A stretch of 37,843 nt of DNA from a virus. The notes below the pieces were generated by a model that did no database searches, was not told the origin of the DNA, and saw only the letters and a program-made list of their open reading frames with translations. Where the stretch lies: the IMG/VR virus record IMGVR_UViG_3300021963_004842, positions 1-37,843 of that record; one strand, written 5' to 3'. Made by a program: the position numbers and the translations under genes. Positions 24,790-31,998 of this stretch are shown here, piece after piece; position 1 is the stretch's first letter, and every line of letters starts with the position of its first letter.

Positions 24790-25205
24790 TTAGTGAGGGT
24801 GTAATAGAAGGAATCCTTGCAACTATAACCTTAGCTATATTAGGTAAAGTAGTTATCTATTTTATGTATGAATTAGCTAAAAAAGTAGGAAACTATGTAA
24901 ATGGTAACGAAAAATATAAAAAAGCCGTTGCTAAAATATTAGAATCAATATCCAATAATAAACAAGCTATGAATGATATAGCTAAATTAATGGATAGTAA
25001 CGATGGAATAAATAATGGGGTTGCAGATAAGATAGTGAGAATGGGATATGTACAAACACTAATAATAAAAATGGTGGAAAGTACAAATAGTGAGTTAGAT
25101 GAAACGGAGTTAACAAATTATTTAAAAACAGCTTTATTAAAAGCGTGGGAAGATAAAGGATTAACTGATAGAGCAGCAGAAAAGGTAAAAAAAGATATAA
25201 AATAA
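24786..25205 (+). CDS. Trans-frame extension: transmembrane and helical domain reached by -1 shift
   Basis: This frame is open from 24768 and has no ATG, GTG or TTG start before 24864. From the slip site it reads VVSEGVIEG then a hydrophobic helix ILATITLAILGKVVIYFMY, followed by a Lys/Glu/Asn-rich helical domain ending KVKKDIK. The first ATG (24864) falls inside the hydrophobic helix and has no visible ribosome binding site, so independent translation (113 aa) would cut the helix. VSEG resembles a prohead-protease site. It is immediately followed by the protease gene (0 nt gap). Most likely the C-terminal part of a 243-residue membrane-associated prohead-core protein. Function unknown. Confidence 0.6.
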   Translation, partial: VVSEGVIEGILATITLAILGKVVIYFMYELAKKVGNYVNGNEKYKKAVAKILESISNNKQAMNDIAKLMDSNDGINNGVADKIVRMGYVQTLIIKMVESTNSELDETELTNYLKTALLKAWEDKGLTDRAAEKVKKDIK

Positions 25206-25796
25206 ATGAATAAAGGATTATTAATAGAGACCCATTTGTTTGAAGCTAAGCTTGTAGAACAAGATAACGGAACTTATTTAGTTAAGGGAATCCTACAAAG
25301 AGCAGGTGCTCCAAATCAAAATAATAGAAGATATCCTAAAGACATATTAGAAAGAGAGTGTAAGAAATACGAACAACTTATTAAAGAAAGAAGAGCATTA
25401 GGTGAATTAGACCATCCAGATTCTCCGGTTATTAATTTAAAGAATGTATCTCACAATATTAGAGAAATAGGTTGGGATGGAGATGATGTGGTTGGTACAG
25501 TAGAAATACTTTCAACTCCATCTGGAAATATCCTTAGAGAACTATTAAAAAACAATATTCGTTTAGGAATTTCATCGAGAGGACTAGGTTCAGTTAAAGA
25601 GTTATCAGACGGGACTGTAATGGTTCAGGAGGACTTTGAATTGGTAGGTTGGGATTTTGTATCTAACCCATCAACACATGGAGCATTTATGGCACCAATG
25701 AACGAATCAAAGCAGTGGGCTAAAGCTGCAGAAGAATGTGGAAAATGGTGTCGTTCACAAGATTTAATGAGAGAAATTATAATAGAATTAAACTAA
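25206..25796 (+). CDS. 21: Prohead core serine protease (gp21-like)
   Basis: A 196-residue protease of the T4 gp21/herpesvirus-assemblin type. Early segments VKGILQRAGAPNQNNRRYP (27-44) and LGELDHPDSP (65-74) are diagnostic; His70 is the probable catalytic His. GISSRGLGSV (121-130) contains the nucleophile, Ser123 or Ser124. FELVGWDFVSNPSTHGAFM follows. T4 gp21 cuts after (L/I)xE sites to mature the prohead and then itself; possible self-sites lie near the C-terminus (APMNE). It would be the enzyme that acts on the E-S-(I/V)-N-E linkers of the polyproteins in this window. The start abuts the upstream stop. Confidence 0.92.
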   Translation: MNKGLLIETHLFEAKLVEQDNGTYLVKGILQRAGAPNQNNRRYPKDILERECKKYEQLIKERRALGELDHPDSPVINLKNVSHNIREIGWDGDDVVGTVEILSTPSGNILRELLKNNIRLGISSRGLGSVKELSDGTVMVQEDFELVGWDFVSNPSTHGAFMAPMNESKQWAKAAEECGKWCRSQDLMREIIIELN

Positions 25797-25797
25797 T

Positions 25798-26052
25798 ATG
25801 GCAAAGTTAATAAACTTAATACCTGGTAGACAGATTAATGTTAAAGAATCCATTGATGATATGGATACAAATTTACCAGCACAAGTAGATAGATTTTTAG
25901 AAAGATTGATTACTCAAATTAAAGGGTACAATTTAACAAAGAAAAAAGAGCAGTTGGTAATTGCTAAAATAATTGATGCATTAGGTATGGATAAATCTCA
26001 ATTAATGCAGGCTATTACAAAAATTAAGAAAAACGATATTTTAAAAAAATAG
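25798..26052 (+). CDS. Small prohead-core protein
   Basis: An 84-residue basic helical protein. The N-terminus MAKLINLIPGRQINVKESIDD contains a possible processing site; the C-terminal part (KKKEQLVIAKIIDALGMDKSQ) is a helical bundle. It lies between the protease and the next core gene with 1-3 nt gaps, the place where T4-like phages encode small core or internal proteins. No catalytic motif. Family not named. Confidence 0.5.
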   Translation: MAKLINLIPGRQINVKESIDDMDTNLPAQVDRFLERLITQIKGYNLTKKKEQLVIAKIIDALGMDKSQLMQAITKIKKNDILKK

Positions 26053-26055
26053 CAT

Positions 26056-26532
26056 ATGATAAGGTTAAAAGATTTACTAAATGAGGAAGATAAGTTACAA
26101 CAACTTCCTACTGAAATCAAAAAACATTTCTTAGAAATTATTTCTACATTTGGCCAGTTTGGTGAACAAATGAATAGAAAATCTGATATTAGAACTATTG
26201 CTGAAACATTAGGTGGTATTGCCGATGCAGCACAAGAATATACTTTGAGAGAAGGTGGTGATTGGTTTGATAGAGTTACCATCAAACGAAATATGAAAGA
26301 GTTGAAAGCATTGCATGAGAAGTTCCAAAAGGAATCAATGGAAGCAAAAGCACAAGAACAAAGAATGGAAGCACTATATGAAGATATGGGGCACGTATTA
26401 AATAGATATTTTGAAATAGCAGATGTATCTGAAGATGTTATGAGACAGAGATTGGGTTTAAAAGAAAGTAAATCAAATTGTGGATGTAATACACATCACG
26501 ATTGTGGTTGTGGAGGAAATCATAAACATTAA
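26056..26532 (+). CDS. Helical prohead-region protein with Cys/His-rich tail
   Basis: A 158-residue protein. It begins MIRLKDLLNEED, where LLNE (7-10) is a good LxE prohead-protease site, so the first ten residues may be a removable targeting peptide. The middle is helical. The last 17 residues (142-158) are CGCNTHHDCGCGGNHKH, four Cys and four His, a likely metal-binding tail. Position among core genes suggests a virion or core protein. Function of the tail unknown; metal storage or redox cross-linking are possibilities, not shown. Confidence 0.55.
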   Translation: MIRLKDLLNEEDKLQQLPTEIKKHFLEIISTFGQFGEQMNRKSDIRTIAETLGGIADAAQEYTLREGGDWFDRVTIKRNMKELKALHEKFQKESMEAKAQEQRMEALYEDMGHVLNRYFEIADVSEDVMRQRLGLKESKSNCGCNTHHDCGCGGNHKH

Positions 26533-26541
26533 AAAACCAAA

Positions 26542-26913
26542 ATGGAACAATTAGCATCATTATTATTACATAGTAGAACGCAAGCACATACATTTCATTT
26601 TGGAGTTAAAGGAATTGGTTCACATTCAGCACATTTGGCATTAGGTATATACTATGATTCAATTGGTGGCATTATCGATGGTTTAGTAGAAGCTTACCAA
26701 GGACAATATGGTTTAATTAAAATACAACCTGTAAGTGGATTAGATACTAATTGTGAGATAAAAAATATTATCAACTATTTTGATAAAATGTGTAAGGCGG
26801 TTGCAAAATTGAGACAAGACGAAAAGTTACAAATGAGTTGGTTACAAAATGATATAGATACAATTGTAACTTTATTATATTCTACTAAATACAAATTAGT
26901 AAACCATCAATAA
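26542..26913 (+). CDS. DUF5856-like, ferritin/Dps-like helical protein
   Basis: A 123-residue protein with the pattern LLLHSRTQAHTFHFGVKG (7-24), ALGIYYDSIGGIIDGLVEAY (35-54) and QGQYG, resembling the DUF5856 family of phage proteins that appear Dps/ferritin-like: His and Glu/Asp residues spread over a four-helix bundle. The metal-ligand spacing (H..H..D..E) is only partly visible, so iron binding is unproven. It lies between the Cys/His-tail protein and bS21. Role in phage unknown. Confidence 0.55.
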   Translation: MEQLASLLLHSRTQAHTFHFGVKGIGSHSAHLALGIYYDSIGGIIDGLVEAYQGQYGLIKIQPVSGLDTNCEIKNIINYFDKMCKAVAKLRQDEKLQMSWLQNDIDTIVTLLYSTKYKLVNHQ

Positions 26914-26918
26914 AAGTT

Positions 26919-27116
26919 ATGTTGATTGTTGATGTAAAAGATGGAAACATCGAAAGAGCACTAAAAGTTTACAAAAATAAAGTAAAAAGCGTTAAGCAAA
27001 TAGAACAACTTAGAAGTAGAAAAGAGTTTGAAAAAGCTTCCGTAACTAAGAGAATTCAGAAGCTAAACGCAGTACATAAAGAGAAATTACAAAATTATTT
27101 TAATAAAAATAGTTGA
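26919..27116 (+). CDS. rpsU: Phage-encoded small-subunit ribosomal protein bS21
   Basis: A 65-residue protein matching bS21: MLIVDVKDGNIERALKVYKN at the start, then KQIEQLRSRKEFEKASV and a basic helical C-terminus. The MLI..KDG opening is the Bacteroidota-type form rather than the proteobacterial one. bS21 sits on the 30S platform near the 3' end of 16S rRNA and affects mRNA selection; in Flavobacterium it helps hide the anti-Shine-Dalgarno sequence. Relative to the host form I recall, the position of Tyr54 carries His53 here. No strong ribosome binding site precedes the ATG. It is the last gene before a terminator, within the structural operon, so probably expressed late. Confidence 0.85.
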   Translation: MLIVDVKDGNIERALKVYKNKVKSVKQIEQLRSRKEFEKASVTKRIQKLNAVHKEKLQNYFNKNS

Positions 27117-27142
27117 TTTCTTTAGTTTTCTAAAAAATTTAT

Positions 27143-27150
27143 ATATTTAT
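27143..27150 (+). promoter_or_regulatory. Partial ATATTTAT element before the terminator
   Basis: ATATTTAT lies in the 42 nt between bS21 and the terminator at 27159. It lacks the final A of the element core and is followed at once by a terminator, so it may be a degenerate copy or drive only a tiny transcript. Confidence 0.2.
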
Positions 27151-27158
27151 TTCTGAAT

Positions 27159-27184
27159 ATCCTATCTTATATAGGATTTTTTTT
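27159..27184 (+). terminator. Rho-independent terminator after bS21
   Basis: ATCCTAT and ATAGGAT form a 7-bp stem with a CTTAT loop, followed directly by eight T. It closes the prohead-core operon and separates it from the scaffold gene. Confidence 0.75.
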
Positions 27185-27301
27185 ATTACAATTAGTTGGT
27201 TAATGAATACCCTTCTCTATAAGGCGTGAACGAACAACCAGCAAAATATCATTGAAGTTCCACAATTACAATAACTTCACAGGAACAAAAATCATTTAAA
27301 A
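27185..27301 (+). promoter_or_regulatory. Structured leader ahead of the scaffold gene
   Basis: A 117-nt non-coding stretch with GTTGGTT (27195-27201) able to pair with AACCAGC (27236-27242, one G-U), inside which CCTT/AAGG (27211-27214/27221-27224) can pair. Then TGAAGTT (27253-27259) pairs with AACTTCA (27273-27279). GTTCC (27257-27261) could instead pair with GGAAC (27282-27286), giving an alternative fold. No clear -7/-33 promoter is visible. Its richer base composition than other gaps suggests a functional 5' leader. Confidence 0.4.
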
Positions 27302-28531
27302 ATGGCAAATTCAAAATTATTGAAAGAAGCAATCGCAGATGCTAAAGCGGTTAAAGAAACTGCATTAGCTAACGCAAAGCTTGCTTTAGAAGAAGCCTTT
27401 ACACCAAGACTACAGTCTATGTTAACTCAAAAGTTAAGAGCTGAAGCTGAAATGGAAGGCGATGAAGAGCAAGTTGATGAAGAATTGAGTTCAGATGGTA
27501 TCGGGTCTAAAACAGACGTTGGATATCCTGAAACTCCAGGTGCAACTCCAAACTTAACTGCACAAACTGATTTATCAGTAGGTGTTGCTAAAGATGGTGG
27601 AAAGCCGGAACAATCTGGTACTGACTATGAAAAAGTAGCAGATATCAACGAAGAAGATGAGTTCGGTATGGAATCAGAACCATCTGAAAAAGATGCAGAA
27701 ATCGCAGAATTGAAAGCGAGATTAGCAGAATTAGAAGGTGAAGCAGGTTCAGAAGAAGAAAATCCTTTCGCACAAGCAGAAGGTGAAGATGAAATGGGCA
27801 TGGATGACATGGGCATGGATTCTGAAATGGGTGGTGATTCAATGGACATGGAAGCTGATGAGGAATCAGAAGATGACATGGACTTAGAAGCAATCATCAG
27901 AGAATTAGAAGCTCAATTAGGAGATGACGAAGAGGTATCCGAAGAAGAATCTGAAGAAGAAAATCCATACGCAGCTAACGAAAACTTAGCAGATGGTTCT
28001 GAAGCAGGTACGGACAAAGGCGAAGACCCTAAAGTAGTCGTAACTAATGAAGAAGCAGACTCAGACGAAGTTGACTTAGAAGAAATTTTAAGAGAAATGG
28101 AAGCTGATATGAAAGGCGATGAAGAGAAAATGGATGAAGCTGAAGAAACCGAAAAAGACAAGGAAATCGAAGAAGCTTACAACACTATCAAATCATTACA
28201 AAGAACTATCAACGAAGTAAATTTGTTAAACGCAAAATTATTATTCGCTAACAAATTGTTCAGAGCTCATAATATGACTAACGAACAAAAAATTAAAGTT
28301 ATCGAAACGTTAGATAGAACAAAATCGGTAAGAGAGGTTAAATTGGTATTCTCTACATTAGCAGAGAACTTCAAATACACTTCAATTAACAAAAACGCTA
28401 AGAAAACAATCAAAGAAGGAATCGCTAGTAAAGTAGTTAAATCTACTAAGCCAGCAGTAGCTAGAACAGTAATTTCTGAATCAGCTCAAATTTCTGATAG
28501 ATTTAAAAAATTAGCAGGTATTATTAAGTAA
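27302..28531 (+). CDS. 22: Prohead scaffold (core) protein, gp22-like
   Basis: A 409-residue, very acidic protein. The N-terminus is helical (LLKEAIADAKAVKETALANA). The middle (about 60-290) is rich in Glu/Asp with a Met-Gly-Asp run (MGMDDMGMDSEMGG). The C-terminal third (NTIKSLQRTINEVN, FANKLFRAHNMTNEQK, and ISDRFKKLAGIIK at the end) is the conserved helical part of T4-like scaffold proteins. Many (L/I/V)xE triplets would let the gp21-like protease degrade it to peptides during maturation. It lies directly upstream of the capsid gene, as in T4. Codons are less AT-extreme, suggesting high expression. Confidence 0.85.
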   Translation: MANSKLLKEAIADAKAVKETALANAKLALEEAFTPRLQSMLTQKLRAEAEMEGDEEQVDEELSSDGIGSKTDVGYPETPGATPNLTAQTDLSVGVAKDGGKPEQSGTDYEKVADINEEDEFGMESEPSEKDAEIAELKARLAELEGEAGSEEENPFAQAEGEDEMGMDDMGMDSEMGGDSMDMEADEESEDDMDLEAIIRELEAQLGDDEEVSEEESEEENPYAANENLADGSEAGTDKGEDPKVVVTNEEADSDEVDLEEILREMEADMKGDEEKMDEAEETEKDKEIEEAYNTIKSLQRTINEVNLLNAKLLFANKLFRAHNMTNEQKIKVIETLDRTKSVREVKLVFSTLAENFKYTSINKNAKKTIKEGIASKVVKSTKPAVARTVISESAQISDRFKKLAGIIK

Positions 28532-28558
28532 TTAACAAAAAAAATAAATTAATCCAAA

Positions 28559-30184
28559 ATGGACTTAAAAAAATTAATGAACGGCGCGAACCCACAAAGC
28601 GTAATGCTTGAGCAAACTCGTGGTTTGAAAGCTAAATGGGAAAAAACAGGTTTGTTAGAGAACGCAGGTTCTGATACAACCAAGCATGGTATGGCAGTAA
28701 TGTTAGAAAACCAAGCAAAACAATTATTAGATGAGGCAACTCGTACAGGTACATCTTCAGGTTCTGAAGAGTGGGCTGGTGTAGCATTACCTTTGGTAAG
28801 AAGAATCTTCGGTTCTATTGCAGCGAAAGAATTCGTTTCAGTTCAACCAATGAACTTACCTTCAGGTCTTATATTCTACATGGACTTCAAATATGGTACT
28901 AACGCAGCAGGTAACCCAGATTTCTCTGGTTCATCTTTATTCGGTAATGGTGGAGCTTTTGGTAAAGATTCACAATCACCAGCAGGTAACAAATTAGGTT
29001 CAACTCAAGTAGCTGAAGGTGGTTTGTATGGTGCAGGTAGATTTGGATACACAATCAATAACGCAACTGCTGGTATTTCTGCAACTTTTGCATCAGCATC
29101 TTTAGCAGATATTGATTATGATTTAACAAACGCTACAGTTTCAGCATCTTTTGCAGCTAACACTTTGAAAAAAGTTGTAGTAGCATTACCAGCTGACGCT
29201 GACTTTAATGGTATTAGAGCTTTCGAACCAACAACAACTACTGGTTCTGTAACTTTCCATCCTCAATATACAACTAAGAATGGTTCTAACGTTGAATTTG
29301 TTGCAGTTGCAACCGGTTTATCAAACTTAGCAAATCTTGGTGTATCTTTAGCATACCATGTACAACCAACCGATACTTCAAGAGGTGATTTTGAAGATAG
29401 AGGTGCTGGTAATGGTTCTCCAGATTTAGCAATTCCAGAAATCGAATTGGAATTAAAATCTGAGCCAATCGTTGCTAAAACTCGTAAGTTGAAAGCAATT
29501 TGGACTCCTGAATTGGCGCAAGATTTGAACGCATATCACTCTGTAGATGCAGAAGCTGAATTGACTCAGATGTTAAGTGAGTACATCTCTTTAGAAATCG
29601 ATTTAGAAATCTTAGAAATGTTACAACAAAACGCTTTCACAACCGAATATTGGTCAGCAAAAGTTGGATACGATTGGAATGGTGCTGGATTCTCAGTAGA
29701 TACTGCTGCAGTTTCTTCTGGTGCATACCAAAAGAACACTTGGTTCCAGACTTTAGGTATTAAATTACAAAAAGTTTCTAACAAGATTCACCAATTAACA
29801 ATGAGAGGTGGAGCAAACTTCGTTGTATGTTCTCCAAACGTGGCAACTATCTTAGAATCAATGAACGGATTCTCTGCTAACCCAGGTAAAGATGCAACAA
29901 CATTCTCTGCAGGTGTAACAAATATCGGTTCTATCTCAAATAGATACGATGTTTACAAAAACCCTTATATGACTGAGAACGTATTATTAATGGGATTCAA
30001 AGGTTCTAACTTCTTCGAAACCGGAGCAGTTTACGCACCTTATGTACCATTGATTATGACTCCTTTAGTGTACGACCCAACTAACTTCACTCCAAGAAGA
30101 GGAGTTATGACTCGTTACGCTAAGAAAATAGTAAGACCAGAATTCTACGGTAAAGTAGTAATCGCTGGTTTAGAAACTCTTTAA
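28559..30184 (+). CDS. 23: Major capsid protein (gp23-like)
   Basis: A 541-residue T4-type major capsid protein. The N-terminal about 60 residues form a cleavable helical propeptide ending LLDE/ATRTG, where Glu59 fits the (L/I)xE site of the prohead protease; T4 gp23 loses 65 residues. Then come EEWAGVALPLVRRIFGSI, FVSVQPMNLPSGLIFYMDFKYG, and the C-terminal EFYGKVVIAGLETL. About residues 170-270 look like an inserted Thr/Ala-rich beta domain. It is followed by two strong terminators, consistent with a very abundant transcript. Synonymous codon choice is more biased (more C-ending codons) than in neighbouring genes. Confidence 0.95.
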   Translation: MDLKKLMNGANPQSVMLEQTRGLKAKWEKTGLLENAGSDTTKHGMAVMLENQAKQLLDEATRTGTSSGSEEWAGVALPLVRRIFGSIAAKEFVSVQPMNLPSGLIFYMDFKYGTNAAGNPDFSGSSLFGNGGAFGKDSQSPAGNKLGSTQVAEGGLYGAGRFGYTINNATAGISATFASASLADIDYDLTNATVSASFAANTLKKVVVALPADADFNGIRAFEPTTTTGSVTFHPQYTTKNGSNVEFVAVATGLSNLANLGVSLAYHVQPTDTSRGDFEDRGAGNGSPDLAIPEIELELKSEPIVAKTRKLKAIWTPELAQDLNAYHSVDAEAELTQMLSEYISLEIDLEILEMLQQNAFTTEYWSAKVGYDWNGAGFSVDTAAVSSGAYQKNTWFQTLGIKLQKVSNKIHQLTMRGGANFVVCSPNVATILESMNGFSANPGKDATTFSAGVTNIGSISNRYDVYKNPYMTENVLLMGFKGSNFFETGAVYAPYVPLIMTPLVYDPTNFTPRRGVMTRYAKKIVRPEFYGKVVIAGLETL

Positions 30185-30207
30185 TCTTAACGGATTAGGA
30201 TAATCGG

Positions 30208-30238
30208 AAAGAGGGGATAGAAATATCTCCTCTTTTTT
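30208..30238 (+). terminator. Strong terminator after the capsid gene (first of two)
   Basis: AAAGAGGGGATA pairs with TATCTCCTCTTT (12 bp, one G-U) around a GAAA tetraloop, followed by a T-run. It is the strongest hairpin seen in the window. Confidence 0.9.
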
Positions 30239-30272
30239 TGTCAAAAATTTAAATAAAATAAAGTAAACTAAG

Positions 30273-30304
30273 AAAGAGTGGTTAGAAATATCCACTCTTT
30301 TTTT
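30273..30304 (+). terminator. Second tandem terminator with GAAA loop
   Basis: AAAGAGTGG pairs with CCACTCTTT (9 bp), then a T-T mismatch and TA/TA around GAAA, followed by seven T. Sequence layout copies the first terminator 65 nt upstream. An in-frame ATG inside it (30278 reading as GTG-type start) is not used. Confidence 0.85.
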
Positions 30305-30310
30305 ATTTCT

Positions 30311-30320
30311 ATATTTATAT
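30311..30320 (+). promoter_or_regulatory. ATATTTATAT promoter-like element for the neck operon
   Basis: ATATTTATAT directly after the second terminator and 20 nt before the ATG at 30341. A promoter is expected here because two terminators close the previous operon, which makes this the best-supported copy of the element. Confidence 0.55.
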
Positions 30321-30340
30321 GTAAATATAATTGGATTAAT

Positions 30341-31540
30341 ATGTCTCAAAATTTAAAATGGACCGGCAGTGGTTCTGCTATATCGGGCTCAACACCATTT
30401 GGTATTTACGATAGTGATACCGACTTTAAAAACGATGGACCAAAGACGGCTGGATGGTGTGCAACACGATTAGGATATCCCGTAGTTGATGTAGAATTAA
30501 TTGATACACAATTTTATGCTTGTTTCGAAGAATCCGTTTCAGAATATTCAGCACAAGTAAATCAATTCAATCTTAGAAATAACTTAGATATTTTAAGAGG
30601 ACAGAAAAAGCAATCAGCTGGAGGTAGGAGTAATTATTCGCAAACATTAGTTGATGGTTCATTTCTTCCAACCATAGTTCGTATGTCCCAACAATATGGT
30701 ACATTGGCAGAAGTTGGTGGTAATATTGCTATTAAGAAAGCATATATTGATTTAATTCCAGGTCAGCAAAAATATAATTTAATGAGTGCATCTGTGGATG
30801 TAAACACATCTGGCTCATTTACAACTATATTTAGTGGTTCATCTACAATAGATGTAACTAGGGTTTATCACGAGGCAACTCCGGCAATTCAAAGATTCTT
30901 TGACCCATATTCTGTTGGAGGACAAGGTACATTAAATTTAATGGATGAAATGGGATTTGGTTCATATTCACCTTCCGCACAATTTTTAATGATGCCACTT
31001 TATGAGGATACATTGCGAGTTCAGGCGATTGAATTAAATGACCACATTAGAAAATCACACCATAGTTTTAATATTGTTAACAATACAATAGAAGTATTTC
31101 CTTTACCTAAATCAGGATTTGGTCCAACTAGATTATATTTTGATTATATGAGTAGAGATTCATTTGAACAAGATTCTCAAACTATTCAAGCCAATTCACT
31201 TTCTGATTATTCTGATATTCCATATGATTTTATTCAATATAGCAATATAAATGATGTTGGTAAACAATGGGTTAGAAAATATACATTAGCATTATCTAAA
31301 GAATTATTAGGTGCAATTAGAGAGAAATATTCATCTATTCCAATTCCAGATGCAGAAATCAGTTTAGATGGAGCAGCATTGAGAGCAGAGGCTCAAGTCG
31401 AAAAAGATATGTTGATAACACAATTAAGAGAAAACTTAGAAGAATTAAGTAGAAAAAATGTGATGACAAATAAAAACGATGAAGCCAATCATCAGCAAGA
31501 TATGTTGAGAAAAGTTCCTTTAAAAATATATGTAGGATAA
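30341..31540 (+). CDS. 13: Neck protein, gp13-like head-completion protein
   Basis: A 399-residue protein. I use the ATG at 30341 (MSQNLKWTGSGSAISG) because the longer frame begins inside the terminator hairpin. Key segments are YPVVDVELIDTQFYACFEES (about 46-65), SEYSAQVNQFNLRNN and GSFLPTIVRMSQQYG, a pattern of T4-like neck proteins that join head to tail. The C-terminal part has WVRKYTLALSKELLGAIREKY and a helical end. Longer than T4 gp13 (309 aa). It is followed at 1 nt by the gp14-like gene, with which it would form the neck. Confidence 0.65.
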   Translation: MSQNLKWTGSGSAISGSTPFGIYDSDTDFKNDGPKTAGWCATRLGYPVVDVELIDTQFYACFEESVSEYSAQVNQFNLRNNLDILRGQKKQSAGGRSNYSQTLVDGSFLPTIVRMSQQYGTLAEVGGNIAIKKAYIDLIPGQQKYNLMSASVDVNTSGSFTTIFSGSSTIDVTRVYHEATPAIQRFFDPYSVGGQGTLNLMDEMGFGSYSPSAQFLMMPLYEDTLRVQAIELNDHIRKSHHSFNIVNNTIEVFPLPKSGFGPTRLYFDYMSRDSFEQDSQTIQANSLSDYSDIPYDFIQYSNINDVGKQWVRKYTLALSKELLGAIREKYSSIPIPDAEISLDGAALRAEAQVEKDMLITQLRENLEELSRKNVMTNKNDEANHQQDMLRKVPLKIYVG

Positions 31541-31541
31541 T

Positions 31542-31997
31542 ATGCCAAAATTTATTTCAGAGAGAGATGTAGCTTTTTTTAAAGGATTAGCTAGAGAAAT
31601 TGTAGATGATATAGTACAAAATACTATTGTTTTATTTAAAATAAACTTAAATGAAACAAAAGTAAATTTGTATGGAGAATCTATTAACAAAACTTGGCAT
31701 TCCGGTATTGAATTATATGCATTAATTAACAAAGAAACCGAAACTTCTACATATGACGGATTTGGTTCGGATACAATGCAAAATATAGAATTTAGATTGG
31801 ATAGATTTATGTGTGAAGAAAAAAATTCATATCCAGAAATTGGTGATATAATTTACTTTGATAGTTCTTATTACGAAATAGATAATACAAATGAAGTACA
31901 ATTTGTTGGAGGACAAACTTATAATAGCTTTAGTATAGTATGTTCTACGTTTATGGTAAATAAATCAGCATTAAACATAGAAGAAAGAATTAATTAA
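31542..31997 (+). CDS. 14: Neck protein, gp14-like
   Basis: A 151-residue protein. ERDVAFFKGLAREIVDDIV (7-25), VNLYGESINKTWHSGIELYAL, QNIEFRLDRF and YPEIGDIIYFDSSYYEI (about 97-113) match the small T4-like head-completion protein that binds gp13 (from memory of marine T4-like phages). Shorter than T4 gp14 (256 aa). Coupled by 1-nt gaps to both neighbours in a tight structural operon. If not gp14, it is a head-tail connector of similar role. Confidence 0.55.
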   Translation: MPKFISERDVAFFKGLAREIVDDIVQNTIVLFKINLNETKVNLYGESINKTWHSGIELYALINKETETSTYDGFGSDTMQNIEFRLDRFMCEEKNSYPEIGDIIYFDSSYYEIDNTNEVQFVGGQTYNSFSIVCSTFMVNKSALNIEERIN

Positions 31998-31998
31998 T

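Noticed and set aside
24864-25205. Independent 113-residue gene starting at 24864
   Set aside because: The ATG lies within a hydrophobic helix continuous with upstream open frame, has no ribosome binding site, and the slippery site offers a better explanation; kept only as the trans-frame part.
27143-27150. A functional promoter between bS21 and its terminator
   Set aside because: The element is incomplete and a terminator follows within 10 nt; listed only as a low-confidence partial copy.
27625-28161. Ser-rich minus-strand frames opposite the scaffold gene
   Set aside because: Reverse complement of Glu/Asp codons gives Ser/Phe/Leu runs; composition artefact.
30278-30340. Upstream in-frame extension of the gp13-like gene
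   Set aside because: It begins inside the second terminator hairpin and crosses the promoter-like element; the peptide is an AT-driven run of aromatic and Ile residues unlike the rest.
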